In this document: piece by piece, positions 8,830 to 17,121 of the stretch
Layout of the letters: every line of letters begins with the position of its first letter
Position numbering within the stretch: the stretch's first letter is position 1
NCBI RefSeq assembly: GCF_001557235.1
Contig: NZ_LSJI01000113.1
Coordinates: 1-33,763, forward strand
Reading direction: 5' to 3'
DNA from: Phenylobacterium sp. CCH9-H3
Lineage (GTDB): Bacteria > Pseudomonadota > Alphaproteobacteria > Caulobacterales > Caulobacteraceae
DNA: 33,763 nt
Notes under the pieces: model-generated
What the model was told of the DNA's origin: nothing
The model's database searches: none
The model's input: the letters and a program-made list of their open reading frames with translations, nothing else
Made by a program: the position numbers and the translations under genes

Positions 8830-9789
8830 ATGGCGATCGACGCCAAGACCATCGTGATGGTGATGATCGGCGCGGCCGTCTTTGCGGGCGTGCAGGGCCT
8901 GACCGGCCTGCTGTCGGTGGCCACCCAGAAGCGCAAGCTGAACCAGCGCCTCAAGGTCGGCGAGAAGGTCGAGGGCGTGTCGGCCCTGGTGGTCGAGCTG
9001 CGCAAGCAGCGGGGCCTGACCGCCTCGGGCTCGCGCTCGCAGAGCCTTCGCTGGCTCTCGAACCTCATCGTCGCCTCGGGCCTGCCGTACGACCAGAAGA
9101 AGTGGCTGACCTATGTGGGCGCCGCCGCGCTCCTGGCCGCGGCTGGCTTGGGCATCGTGACGAAATCTCCGCTGGGCGCTCTGGCCGGCGCCGTCGTGGG
9201 CGGCGTCCTGGTTCCGCTGGGCGTGCTGAAGTTCAAGGCCAACGCCCGCAGCAAGGCCCTAGGCTTCCAGCTGCCGCAGGCGCTGGACATCATCGTCCGC
9301 TCGCTGGAAGCCGGTCACCCGGTGCCGGCCGCAGTGGCGCTGGTGGGCCGGGAAATGGCCGATCCGATCGGCACCGAATTCGGCATGGCCGCCGACGAGA
9401 TCGCCTATGGCGCCACCATGGAGCAGGCGGTCGAGCGGATGTCCGAACGCTGCCAGCATGCCGACGTGGACCTGTTCGCCGCCACCGTGCGGCTGCAGGA
9501 GCGCACCGGCGGCAACCTGACCGGCCTCCTGAAGCTGAACGCCAACACGGTGCGCGACCGCCACAAGATGCGCATGAAGATCCAGGCCGCGTCGTCGGAA
9601 GGCCGCGCCTCGGCGATGATCCTGACCGCCGCGCCCTTCGTGGCGATGGGGGCGATCATGATCATGTCGCCCAGCTTCTATGGCGACGTCATCGATGAGC
9701 CCGTCGTGCGCTACGGCCTCGCTTTCATCGGCTTCTGGATCTTCGTCGGCAATATGATCATGCGGCGCATGATCGACATGCGGATCTGA
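8830..9789 (+). CDS. tadB: Tad pilus inner-membrane platform protein TadB (CpaG)
   Basis: This 319-residue membrane protein has a type II secretion F domain, with QALDIIVRSLEAGHPVPAA at ~150-170 and a hydrophobic C-terminal pair of helices. An N-terminal helix (~8-30) and a central pair (~95-135) complete the TadB topology. It forms the inner-membrane platform with TadC and is driven by CpaF. The start ATG is three bases after the cpaF stop. The gene order cpaF-tadB-tadC is the conserved Tad order. Confidence 0.93.
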   Translation: MAIDAKTIVMVMIGAAVFAGVQGLTGLLSVATQKRKLNQRLKVGEKVEGVSALVVELRKQRGLTASGSRSQSLRWLSNLIVASGLPYDQKKWLTYVGAAALLAAAGLGIVTKSPLGALAGAVVGGVLVPLGVLKFKANARSKALGFQLPQALDIIVRSLEAGHPVPAAVALVGREMADPIGTEFGMAADEIAYGATMEQAVERMSERCQHADVDLFAATVRLQERTGGNLTGLLKLNANTVRDRHKMRMKIQAASSEGRASAMILTAAPFVAMGAIMIMSPSFYGDVIDEPVVRYGLAFIGFWIFVGNMIMRRMIDMRI

Positions 9790-9793
9790 CCCG

Positions 9794-10759
9794 ATGGATC
9801 TTCAGACGATCATCTACCTGATCGGCGTCGTCCTGACGGTCGGCGCGCTCGGCGGGATCGCGGTGCTGGGTATCGGCGAGCTGCGGGTCCGGGCGCTGCG
9901 GCGTAGCCGCCTTGCCGGGGCGGGCGCGAGCGCCGGGGCGCCGGTTCGCGGCGCTGAACCGCTGGTGGAGAAGTCCGGCGGCGGGCTCGGCGAACAGCTG
10001 ATGGGCACGGTGCGCCGCCTCGGCCAGCAGAGCGCGGTGCGCGATCCTGCGAAGGTCTCCCTGCTCCGCTCGCGACTCATGCAGGCGGGATTTTACAGCC
10101 GCGAAGCGCCGGTGATCTTCCTCGGGATCAAGGCCGCCGCCGTGGCGGCCGCGACCCTGGCTGTGGTCCTCACCCTGCCGATGCTGCTGGCCAAGAAGGG
10201 CGGCAACATGGGCGGCCTGATGCTGGCCGTGGTCGTCTCGCTGATCGCTCTCTACGGGCCCGAGTGGGTGCTGAAGCACCGCAAGGCCAGCCGTGAACGC
10301 GAATACTCCGAGGGCTTCCCCGACCTGCTGGACCTGCTGGTGGCTTCGGTGGAGGCCGGCCTTTCGCTGGACGCCGCCGTGACCCGGGTCACCGAGGAAC
10401 TGGAGCGCCGCTATCCGACCCTGACCGTGCACCTGCGCTTCCTGGTGCTGGAGCTTCGCGCCGGGCGCGCACGCAAGGACGCCTGGTCCGCCTTCGCCGA
10501 CCGCCTCGGCATCGACGACGCGCGGGCGCTGGCCACCATGCTGCGGCAGGCCGAAGACATGGGCACCAGCCTGGGCGACACCCTGTCGGTGTTCTCCACC
10601 GACATGCGGCAGAAGCGAATGCTTCGCGCCGAGGAGAAGGCCCTCGGCCTGTCGGCCAAGCTGACCGTTCCGCTGATCCTGTTCATCTTCCCGTCACTGC
10701 TGGGGGCGCTGATGCTGCCGGCGGTCGCGCGCCTCGCGCACGTCTTCGGCGACAAGTAA
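9794..10759 (+). CDS. tadC: Tad pilus inner-membrane platform protein TadC (CpaH)
   Basis: This 321-residue protein has a second type II secretion F domain, with FPDLLDLLVASVEAGLSLDAA at ~172-192 and LRQAEDMGTSLGDTL at ~252-266. Helices lie at the N-terminus, ~110-155 and the C-terminus (LILFIFPSLLGALML). It pairs with TadB in the platform. It starts four bases after tadB and is the last gene of the block: only six bases separate its stop from the convergent VIT-family gene. The tadD, tadE, tadF and tadG genes that often follow are absent here. Confidence 0.93.
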   Translation: MDLQTIIYLIGVVLTVGALGGIAVLGIGELRVRALRRSRLAGAGASAGAPVRGAEPLVEKSGGGLGEQLMGTVRRLGQQSAVRDPAKVSLLRSRLMQAGFYSREAPVIFLGIKAAAVAAATLAVVLTLPMLLAKKGGNMGGLMLAVVVSLIALYGPEWVLKHRKASREREYSEGFPDLLDLLVASVEAGLSLDAAVTRVTEELERRYPTLTVHLRFLVLELRAGRARKDAWSAFADRLGIDDARALATMLRQAEDMGTSLGDTLSVFSTDMRQKRMLRAEEKALGLSAKLTVPLILFIFPSLLGALMLPAVARLAHVFGDK

Positions 10760-10765
10760 GCCTCG

Positions 10766-11461
10766 TCAGGCGGCGACGCCGAACACGGCGCCGACGCCGG
10801 CCGTGATCGCCAGGGCTAAGGCGCCCCAGAAGGTGACCCGCGCCACCGCCTTGCCGATCGGAGCGCCGCCCGCGCGGGCGCCCACCGCGCCCAGGAGGGC
10901 GAGGAATACAAGGGCCGCCGCGGAAACCGCCGGGACCACGACCGATGGCGGCGCGAAGGCCGCGGTCGCCAGCGGCAGCGCCGCGCCACCCGCGAAGGTC
11001 AGCGCGGATGCGAAGGCCGCCTGCACGGGCCGCGCGGTCGTCGTCTCCGAGATGCCCAGCTCGTCGCGGGCGTGGGCGCCGAGGGCGTCCTTGGCCATGA
11101 GCTGGGCCGCCACCTCCCGCGCCAGCGCCGGCTCGACGCCACGGGCGACATAGATGTCGGCCAGTTCCTGCAACTCGAACGTAGGCTGCGTCGCCAGCTC
11201 CTGGGTCTCGCGGGCGATGTCGGCGCGCTCGGTGTCGGCCTGCGAACTCACCGAGACGTACTCGCCCGCGGCCATCGACATGGCGCCGGCGACGAGAGCG
11301 GCCACACCGGCGACGAGGATCTCCGTCCGCCCCTGCGCGGCCGCCGCGACCCCGACGATCAGGCTGGCGGTCGAGACGATGCCGTCGTTGGCGCCCAGCA
11401 CGGCGGCGCGCAGCCACCCGATCCGCGCGACCAGGTGCATTTCCCGATGAGGCCGGATCAT
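10766..11461 (-). CDS. VIT1/CCC1 family metal (Fe2+/Mn2+) transporter
   Basis: This 231-residue protein matches the VIT1/CCC1 family, whose members move ferrous iron or manganese across membranes. Diagnostic parts are LRAAVLGANDGIVSTASLI in the first helix, then AGAMSMAAGEYVSVSSQ. A cytoplasmic helical segment (~75-140) rich in Glu and Asp follows, and three C-terminal helices close the protein. The start is supported by GGAGGAG seven bases upstream. It lies 28 bases downstream of cytochrome b561 on the same strand and may share its transcript. The metal cannot be decided from sequence. Confidence 0.9.
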   Translation of the reverse strand: MIRPHREMHLVARIGWLRAAVLGANDGIVSTASLIVGVAAAAQGRTEILVAGVAALVAGAMSMAAGEYVSVSSQADTERADIARETQELATQPTFELQELADIYVARGVEPALAREVAAQLMAKDALGAHARDELGISETTTARPVQAAFASALTFAGGAALPLATAAFAPPSVVVPAVSAAALVFLALLGAVGARAGGAPIGKAVARVTFWGALALAITAGVGAVFGVAA

Positions 11462-11489
11462 GAGGCGACTCCTCCGTGGCAGCGCAAGC

Positions 11490-12050
11490 CTAGAGCGAAC
11501 CGCCGCCTCTGACCCAGAGCATCCGCTGCACCGTGGCGTCGCGGTCGACGATCATATGCTTCAGGGCGCCGGCGACGTGCAGCACGATCAGCGGCCAGAA
11601 CAGCTTGGTCGCCGCGCCGTGGACCGTCTCACAGGCTTCGTGCAGCCAGTCGATCCGCGTCGGGAACGGGCTGGGGATGCTGAGGAGGTCCAGCACCTGG
11701 ATCGGCCGGGCGGCCGACCAGATCGCCAGCGGCCCGGTCAGGACCAGCACCGCGATCATCAACAGGAACAGCCCCTGGACCGCGTGGGCCAGCATCCGAA
11801 GCCAGCGGTTACGTTCCAGCGGGCGCGGCTGCGGTTGTGACCCGCTCCAGAGCAGTCGCGCGACAAGAAATGTGACGAGCAGCATGCCCACCGAGACGTG
11901 GAGGTTCTGGGCGGCAAGCTTCGCGGCGCGATCCGGCGCCTCCTCCATCCGTTCGCCCAGCAGATACAGGGCCGCAACCCCGGCGGCGCTGATCCAGTGC
12001 AGAGCGATGGCCGCCCAGCCGTAGGCGGACTTCGTATTGATCAGGGACAC
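11490..12050 (-). CDS. Cytochrome b561 family protein
   Basis: This 186-residue, four-helix membrane protein has histidines placed as in bacterial cytochrome b561: AIALHW in helix 1, NLHVSVGM in helix 2, LAHAVQG in helix 3, and LHVAGALKHM in helix 4. These ligate two b hemes, and the family carries electrons from quinol or superoxide across or within the inner membrane. The start is a GTG with GAGG eight bases upstream. Gene order with the downstream metal transporter suggests, but does not prove, a joint role in redox or metal balance. The 76 bases before it show only its leader. Confidence 0.9.
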   Translation of the reverse strand: MSLINTKSAYGWAAIALHWISAAGVAALYLLGERMEEAPDRAAKLAAQNLHVSVGMLLVTFLVARLLWSGSQPQPRPLERNRWLRMLAHAVQGLFLLMIAVLVLTGPLAIWSAARPIQVLDLLSIPSPFPTRIDWLHEACETVHGAATKLFWPLIVLHVAGALKHMIVDRDATVQRMLWVRGGGSL

Positions 12051-12126
12051 GGCGGGACCTCGCTTTCGGGCCGAGCCGAGCGCGGTTCGTGAAGCGCCGC
12101 CTTGACCTGCCGCAATGCCGCCTGAC

Positions 12127-13200
12127 CTAGAACCCCAGCGGTCGATATGGCCCTAGGATCAGCTGTTCGAGGACGCCGACGCCCTCTTGGTCCGGCTGGC
12201 CCGGGACCGACAGGGTGGCCTTGCTGATCGCCTGGATGTGCAGGTTGCCCATGTCGTTGGGATCGAAGTTCACCGTATCCAGATCCTCGCGCGCCACGGC
12301 CAGATCGCCCTTGAGGGCGCCGTGCCGCCATTCGCCGCCGTAGCCGATGCCTTTCATCAGGAAAGTGTTCAGCGGCTCGATCTTCACCGTTGCCGCGCCC
12401 TGTTCCATCGGGATGGTCAGGATCCCGCCCTTGGCGTGGCGCGTGCCGGGAATCAGCTCCGTCGCCATGGTGGCCGCATCGGTGTGATAGCCGCCGTCAG
12501 GTCCCGCGCCGTCCTCGAGGATCACCGCGCGGGTGTTCCAGGGCTTGCCGTCGGGATCGGCGTTGATGTGGAAATAGACGCTGCGGTCTTGGAAATTCAG
12601 CGGCGACCACTGCCAGAAGAACCCGGTGATCCCGGCGCCGGGCGTCGGTTGTGGGTCGGGCGCGCCCACCGGGCGGATGCCCCAGGAGCGGTCGCGGGTG
12701 CCGACCCAGCCGGAGACCTCGATCCGTTCGCCGTCCATCTCCAGCCAGCCCGAGGCGCGGACGTTCTGGGTCAGGCGGGTGTAGTCCATGAACAGGCGCG
12801 GCCCGTTGCGCTTAACGAACCGGGGCTCCTCGATGGGGAAGGCGCGGCCCTCGAAGACGATCTCGCCGGCGATGCCCTCGGCCTTGGTCACCGTGACCTT
12901 GAGCTTCTGCAGCGGCTCCAGGATGTCGATGCTGATCGGCCCGACGCTCAGGTCCATCCGCTCCAGCCCCAGGACCCGCGAGGCGTGCAGGCAGCGCTCC
13001 TTGCCGTCCTTGACGATCGCGATGTGGGCGTCGGCCACGTTCAGCGCCGGATAGACCCCATAGGCGACGGCGACGAAGGCCGACCCGTCCTGAGCGTAGG
13101 CGTTGAAGAAATAGCGATCGTAGAAATTCCGGTCCGAGCCGGCATAGGCGATCGGCTCGGGGGTCTGGTGGATCGGGTAGTCGTCGCCCTTGGTCAGCAT
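12127..13200 (-). CDS. CrtC/AttH-like (lipocalin-type) protein of unknown function
   Basis: I do not recognise a characterised orthologue of this 357-residue protein. It has no signal peptide or membrane helix. The middle (GWLEMDGERIEVSGWVGTRD then RSWGIRP, ~165-195) and the later FFWQWSPLNFQDRSVYFHIN resemble the hydroxyneurosporene synthase (CrtC)/AttH superfamily. That superfamily has two lipocalin-like barrels, and some members hydrate or bind hydrophobic lipids. ATG 13200 has GGAGG ten bases upstream. It is divergent from the P450-kinase unit with a 99-base shared gap, so joint regulation and handling of the same hydrophobic compound are plausible inferences. The family assignment is tentative. 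Confidence 0.6.
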   Translation of the reverse strand: MLTKGDDYPIHQTPEPIAYAGSDRNFYDRYFFNAYAQDGSAFVAVAYGVYPALNVADAHIAIVKDGKERCLHASRVLGLERMDLSVGPISIDILEPLQKLKVTVTKAEGIAGEIVFEGRAFPIEEPRFVKRNGPRLFMDYTRLTQNVRASGWLEMDGERIEVSGWVGTRDRSWGIRPVGAPDPQPTPGAGITGFFWQWSPLNFQDRSVYFHINADPDGKPWNTRAVILEDGAGPDGGYHTDAATMATELIPGTRHAKGGILTIPMEQGAATVKIEPLNTFLMKGIGYGGEWRHGALKGDLAVAREDLDTVNFDPNDMGNLHIQAISKATLSVPGQPDQEGVGVLEQLILGPYRPLGF

Positions 13201-13299
13201 CGATCTGGCGCCTCCGGTTGACGCGCGGTCATGCTTGCGGGCCGTCGCGTGGGGGTATCAACATCGCCACGATAAGAACAACGGGAGGCGTCGTCCCGC

Positions 13300-14631
13300 A
13301 TGACCTCGCGTCAGGCCGGCGACGAATTTGCGATGGGCGTCATGACCGCGAGCAACCACCGGATTCCGCAGCCGCTGGCCGACAGCCTGGCCACGCCCGC
13401 GGCCTATGCCGACGGGACGATCCACGAGACCTATCGCTGGCTTCGACAGAACGAGCCCATGGGCGTCGCCAAGATCGAAGGCGTCGACCCGTTCTGGGTG
13501 GCCACCCGGCATGCCGACATCCTGGAGATCAGCCGCCAGAACGACCTGTTCCACAACGGAGACCGTTCCCCCACCCTGACCAGCCAGGCGGTGGACAAGA
13601 AGGTGCGCGAGATGATGGGCGGCAGCCCGCACCTGCTGCGCACCCTGATCCACATGGACGCGCCGGACCACCACAAGTACCGCGCCCTCACCCAGGCCTG
13701 GTTCATGCCCCAGAACCTGAAGAAGCTGGAGGACCGGATCCGGGGGATCGCCCGCGCCTCGGTGGACAAGATGGCGGCCAAGGGCGGCGAGTGTGACTTC
13801 GTGAACGAGGTGGCGCTGCACTTCCCCCTGCACGTGATCATGGAGATCCTGGGGGTGCCGGAGAGCGACGAACCCCGGATGCTGAAACTGACCCAGGAGC
13901 TGTTCGGCGCCGCCGATCCGGAACTGGGGCGTGGCGGCCAGGCCGCGACGTTCGTGGACGCGCCCGACCGGGACTTCGACTTCGGCGTGATCGTCGACTT
14001 TTCGAACTACTTCCGGGCGCTCTCGGAAGCACGGCGCGCCAATCCCACGGACGACCTGGCCAGCGTCATCGCCAACAGCCAGATCGACGGCGCCCCGATC
14101 TCGGACCTGGAGGCGATGAGCTACTACATCATCGTCGCCACCGCCGGGCACGACACGACCTCGTCCTCGACCGGCGGCGCCATGTGGGCCCTGGCCGAGA
14201 ATCCGGCCGAGTTCCGGAAGGTGAAGGCCGACCCGTCGCTGATCCCCGGCCTGGTGGACGAGAGCATCCGCTGGACGACGCCGGTGAAGACCTTCATGCG
14301 CACGGTCACCGCCGACACCGAGTTCGCCGGCCGGTCGATGAAGAAGGATGACTGGCTGATGCTCTGCTACGCCTCGGGCAACCGGGACGAGGCGGTGTTC
14401 GAGGCGCCGGACGAGTTCCGGGTGGACCGCAAGCCCAACAAGCACCTGGCGTTCGGCTACGGCGCCCACCTGTGCCTGGGCCAGCACCTGGCCAAGATGG
14501 AGATGCGGATCCTGTGGGAAGAGCTGATCCCCCGGCTGGACTCCGTGGAGCTGGCGGGCGAGCCGGCCAACAGTGAGGCGGTGTTCGTGAACGGTCCCAA
14601 GCGCCTGCCCATCCGGTTCAAGATGGCCTGA
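13300..14631 (+). CDS. Cytochrome P450 monooxygenase
   Basis: This 443-residue protein is a complete soluble bacterial P450. The I-helix motif is AGHDTT (282-287) with the acid-alcohol pair Asp285/Thr286. The ExxR pair is Glu321/Arg324, and the heme loop FGYGAHLCLG gives Cys392 as the thiolate ligand. There is no membrane anchor and no fused reductase, so it needs a separate ferredoxin and reductase, which are not in the window. The sequence style resembles class I P450s that hydroxylate terpenoids, steroids or alkyl chains; the exact CYP family is not assignable by eye. ATG 13300 follows GGGAGG. The stop overlaps the kinase ATG by one base, so the two are translationally coupled. Confidence 0.95.
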   Translation: MTSRQAGDEFAMGVMTASNHRIPQPLADSLATPAAYADGTIHETYRWLRQNEPMGVAKIEGVDPFWVATRHADILEISRQNDLFHNGDRSPTLTSQAVDKKVREMMGGSPHLLRTLIHMDAPDHHKYRALTQAWFMPQNLKKLEDRIRGIARASVDKMAAKGGECDFVNEVALHFPLHVIMEILGVPESDEPRMLKLTQELFGAADPELGRGGQAATFVDAPDRDFDFGVIVDFSNYFRALSEARRANPTDDLASVIANSQIDGAPISDLEAMSYYIIVATAGHDTTSSSTGGAMWALAENPAEFRKVKADPSLIPGLVDESIRWTTPVKTFMRTVTADTEFAGRSMKKDDWLMLCYASGNRDEAVFEAPDEFRVDRKPNKHLAFGYGAHLCLGQHLAKMEMRILWEELIPRLDSVELAGEPANSEAVFVNGPKRLPIRFKMA

Positions 14632-15653
14632 TGGCTCATCCGCTGGAGCCGCGGCTGGCGGCCTATATCGCCGGCAGGATGCCGGAGGCGCGCGATGTCG
14701 CCGTGTCGGCCCTGGAGCGGATCTCGGGCGGGGCCAGCCGGGAGACCTATCGCTTCATCCTGAATTGGACAGAGGGCGGAACTGCAAGGGAACGCCGGCT
14801 GATCCTGCGCCGCGATCCGCCCGCCAGCCTCATCGACACCGAGCGCCGGGTGGAGTTCGAGGCCTACCGCGCCTTCGCCGGCACGGCCGTTCCTGTCCCC
14901 GAGATGCTGTGGCTGGAGGAGGCCGACGAGGCCCTCGACCATCCGTTCTTCATCGCCGTGGAGATCGCCGGCTTCCAAGCCTCGCCGCAGATGCTGCTGT
15001 CCGGCGCCTATGACGCCGTCCTGCCCAGGGTCGCCGAGCGCAAGTGGACCATCCTGGGCGAGATCGCCAAGGCCGATCCGGCGCCGCTCGCCCGCTGGAT
15101 GGAGGCGCCGGCCCTCAATGCCTGCTGGCGGCGGGAGCTGGATCACTGGGAAGCCCTGATCGACAAGGACCAGGCCGAGCCCCTGCCGGTCACCCGCGCC
15201 GCCATCCGCTGGCTGCGCGCCAACCCGCCGCCGCCGGCCCAGAAGCTGAGCGTAGTCCACGGCGACTTTCGGACCGGCAACTTCCTGTTCGACGCGGCGG
15301 GCGAGATCCACGGCGTGCTGGACTGGGAGATGAGCCACCTGGGGGATCCGTTGGAGGATCTGGGCTGGAGCCTGCAGCCGGTGTGGAGTTTCGGCCGCGC
15401 TGGGCGGGCCGGCGGGCTCGCGAGCCCCGAGGAAGCGGTCGCCATCTGGGAGCGCGCCAGCGGGCTGAAAGCGGACCCGGCGGCCCTGCACTGGTGGATC
15501 CTGTTCAACTGCGTGAAGGGCCAGGGCATCTGGGTCGGCTCGGCCGCCGCCTTCAACCGCGGGGGCAACCGGGCGCCGATCATGATCTATCCCGCCTGGT
15601 GGCTGATCAATGCGCAGGACCGGGCCATGCTGCAGGTGATGGGACGCCTATGA
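14631..15653 (+). CDS. APH-type phosphotransferase (ACAD10/11-like kinase family)
   Basis: This 340-residue protein has a protein-kinase-like small-molecule kinase fold. The catalytic loop is VHGDFRTGNFLF, with His210, Asp212 and Asn217, and the metal-binding motif is LDWEMSHLGDP with Asp231. An N-terminal lobe carries RLILRRDPP, with Arg/Lys positions typical of the ATP site. The family is annotated as aminoglycoside phosphotransferase, but the best-understood relatives, the kinase domains of ACAD10/ACAD11, phosphorylate hydroxyacyl-CoA. A drug-resistance role is unlikely here because the gene sits between a P450 and a small unknown gene, overlapping both (TGATG and ATGA). Phosphorylation of the P450 hydroxyl product or its CoA ester is a reasonable inference. 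Confidence 0.88.
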   Translation: MAHPLEPRLAAYIAGRMPEARDVAVSALERISGGASRETYRFILNWTEGGTARERRLILRRDPPASLIDTERRVEFEAYRAFAGTAVPVPEMLWLEEADEALDHPFFIAVEIAGFQASPQMLLSGAYDAVLPRVAERKWTILGEIAKADPAPLARWMEAPALNACWRRELDHWEALIDKDQAEPLPVTRAAIRWLRANPPPPAQKLSVVHGDFRTGNFLFDAAGEIHGVLDWEMSHLGDPLEDLGWSLQPVWSFGRAGRAGGLASPEEAVAIWERASGLKADPAALHWWILFNCVKGQGIWVGSAAAFNRGGNRAPIMIYPAWWLINAQDRAMLQVMGRL

Positions 15654-16033
15654 ACCCGCCCGTGCCGTCCGTGCTGGCCGAACTGGCCGGCCTCTTGATG
15701 AAGAACGCCATGCCGGGCGTGCCCGAGGCCGAGCGCGCCTCGGACCTGTCGCTTTCGGCCATGCTGCTGATGGTGGCGGGGGAAATGTGGGACCGCCAGG
15801 CGCATATCCTGGTGGAAGAGAACCGGGCCGTCCGCGCACTGCTGGGCGAGGCCGGGGAGGATACGGACCTGCGCCTTTCCGTGCTGCAGGCCGAGAACGA
15901 CCGGCTGCGCGCCGCACTGATCGACGCTCACGCCGAGGCGGAGGCGGCGGGCGACCAGCCCCGCCAGGACGCGATCTGGGCCGAGCTGGTGGCTGCGACC
16001 GAGCGCCGCAAGTTATCCACAGCTCCGGTGTAG
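15650..16033 (+). CDS. Small helical protein of unknown function coupled to the P450-kinase genes
   Basis: This 127-residue protein is not one I recognise. Its ATG overlaps the kinase stop as ATGA, which fixes the start and indicates coupled translation. It is predicted almost wholly helical. The first half has LAELAGLLMKNAMPGV and SAMLLMVAGEMWDRQ, amphipathic stretches without a true membrane helix. The second half (~60-115) is rich in Leu, Ala, Glu and Arg and looks like a coiled coil. An accessory or scaffold role for the kinase or P450 is a guess based only on gene order. Confidence 0.78.
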   Translation: MNPPVPSVLAELAGLLMKNAMPGVPEAERASDLSLSAMLLMVAGEMWDRQAHILVEENRAVRALLGEAGEDTDLRLSVLQAENDRLRAALIDAHAEAEAAGDQPRQDAIWAELVAATERRKLSTAPV

Positions 16034-16095
16034 GCCCGTTAATCGGGGGGAAGCCCTACCGCGCGCAAAGTCCGCCCCAACAAGAGAGGTGGGTG

Positions 16096-16263
16096 ATGGC
16101 GGCGAACGCGAAGGTCCAACCGGTGGATCCGGTGATCGAGAAGCTCGAAAACGGCGAATACGAGCGCCAGCTCGACCTGTTCCAGGACATCATCGACGAG
16201 GCCGCCGCCGTTCTGCGCCAGGCCCACGCGGCCATGAAGGCCGAGAACACCCTGCGCAGCTAG
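16096..16263 (+). CDS. 55-residue helical protein, unknown function
   Basis: A short gene supported by GAGAGG six bases before its ATG and by a sensible, charged composition (EKLENGEYERQLDLFQDIID). The protein is predicted to be one or two amphipathic helices without a signal or membrane segment. It follows the 127-residue gene by 62 bases, so it may belong to the P450 transcript or have its own start. Its TAG lies inside the CTAG shared with the stop of the convergent SnoaL-like gene. No function can be proposed. Confidence 0.62.
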   Translation: MAANAKVQPVDPVIEKLENGEYERQLDLFQDIIDEAAAVLRQAHAAMKAENTLRS

Positions 16264-16715
16264 GCTGCGCCCACCAGCCGGTCGATCAGGGGCTGGTCCT
16301 GGTCGTACACCCAGCACTCGGCGAAAACGCCGTCGGCGACCCGATAGACCAGGGTCCGCTCGACCTCCACACGCGCGTCTTCCGGGCCCAGCGTCTCGCG
16401 GGCGATGACGACACCCCGCTCGCGCCCCGCCAGGACATCGACGATCCGGACCAGCCTGCGTCCGGTGCGCCGGGAGAAGTCGGCAAGGGTCGCGAGGGCC
16501 GCCGCCTTGCCCACATGATCGCCGGACAGGGCGTTCGATCCGGCATAGTGGAGGGTGAAGTCCTCGCCATAGCAGGCGAAGATCACGGCCATGTCGCCGG
16601 CCGCCCAGGCCTTTGCGTAACGGTCGACGGCGTCGCGGATCTGGTTGGTCTCGATCATGGCGGTGGCTCCGGTGGGGCTGAGGGCAAGGGCGGCGACCAG
16701 CATGCGCCGGTTCAT
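16260..16715 (-). CDS. SnoaL/NTF2-like fold protein with N-terminal signal-like segment
   Basis: This 151-residue protein has an NTF2-like (SnoaL-type) alpha+beta cone: [20 protein letters not shown] followed by [15 protein letters not shown], then strands with [19 protein letters not shown]. The family includes ketosteroid isomerase-like and polyketide cyclase-like enzymes and many binding proteins. [19 protein letters not shown] at the N-terminus looks like a short signal peptide. ATG 16715 overlaps the NIPSNAP stop as ATGA; an internal ATG at 16658 would give a 132-residue cytosolic form. The ATGA overlap favours the longer form. Its stop overlaps that of the convergent 55-residue gene. 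Substrate unknown. Confidence 0.78.
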   Translation of the reverse strand: MNRRMLVAALALSPTGATAMIETNQIRDAVDRYAKAWAAGDMAVIFACYGEDFTLHYAGSNALSGDHVGKAAALATLADFSRRTGRRLVRIVDVLAGRERGVVIARETLGPEDARVEVERTLVYRVADGVFAECWVYDQDQPLIDRLVGAA

Positions 16716-17020
16716 GGCGCGACGGGCGTGAGGAATGTCCGCTCCTCCGAAAGGATGAACCGCTTCGCACTCGCGGTGGCGAAATTGGCCGCGCCGGCGG
16801 CGTCGGACTTCAGGCGCGCGCGGTAGGCCTCGTAGGCGGCCAGGCTCTCGAACGAAATCAGCGCCAGCGCGACGTTGTTGGTCCCTTCGTGCGGCAGGAA
16901 ATAGCCGATCAGGTCGCCACCGCAGGCCGGGATGATGGAAAGCCAGTTCCGCGCATAGGCCTCGAAGGCGTCGCGCTGGAAGGGATCGATGACATAGCGG
17001 ATGCAGCAGGTGACGGTCAT
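16712..17020 (-). CDS. NIPSNAP family protein
   Basis: This 102-residue protein fits a single NIPSNAP domain (dimeric alpha/beta-barrel fold): [20 protein letters not shown], then [19 protein letters not shown] and [12 protein letters not shown]. The fold is shared with small monooxygenases and ligand-binding proteins; the molecular role of bacterial NIPSNAP proteins is poorly known. ATG 17020 has GGAG seven bases upstream. It forms an operon with the SnoaL-like gene (ATGA overlap) and is divergent from the ArsR-type regulator 101 bases away, a frequent arrangement of regulator and target. Confidence 0.88.
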   Translation of the reverse strand: MTVTCCIRYVIDPFQRDAFEAYARNWLSIIPACGGDLIGYFLPHEGTNNVALALISFESLAAYEAYRARLKSDAAGAANFATASAKRFILSEERTFLTPVAP

Positions 17021-17121
17021 GGCGAGCTCCGGTTGAGGGCCTGCGAGATAGCCGCCCCCGGCCCAACCAGGTTTCGCTCGCGGACGAAGCGTCCTCGCGC
17101 GCCAACCGCTATGATGGCGGC

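Noticed and set aside
13201..13299. Promoter pair in the CrtC-like/P450 gap
   Set aside because: TTGACG and TTGCGG occur, but neither has a matching -10 hexamer at 16-18 bases, so no promoter is annotated.
14631..15653. Aminoglycoside resistance gene
   Set aside because: The fold is shared, but the gene is translationally coupled to a P450 and an unknown gene and is closer in style to ACAD10/11-type kinases; no resistance context is present.
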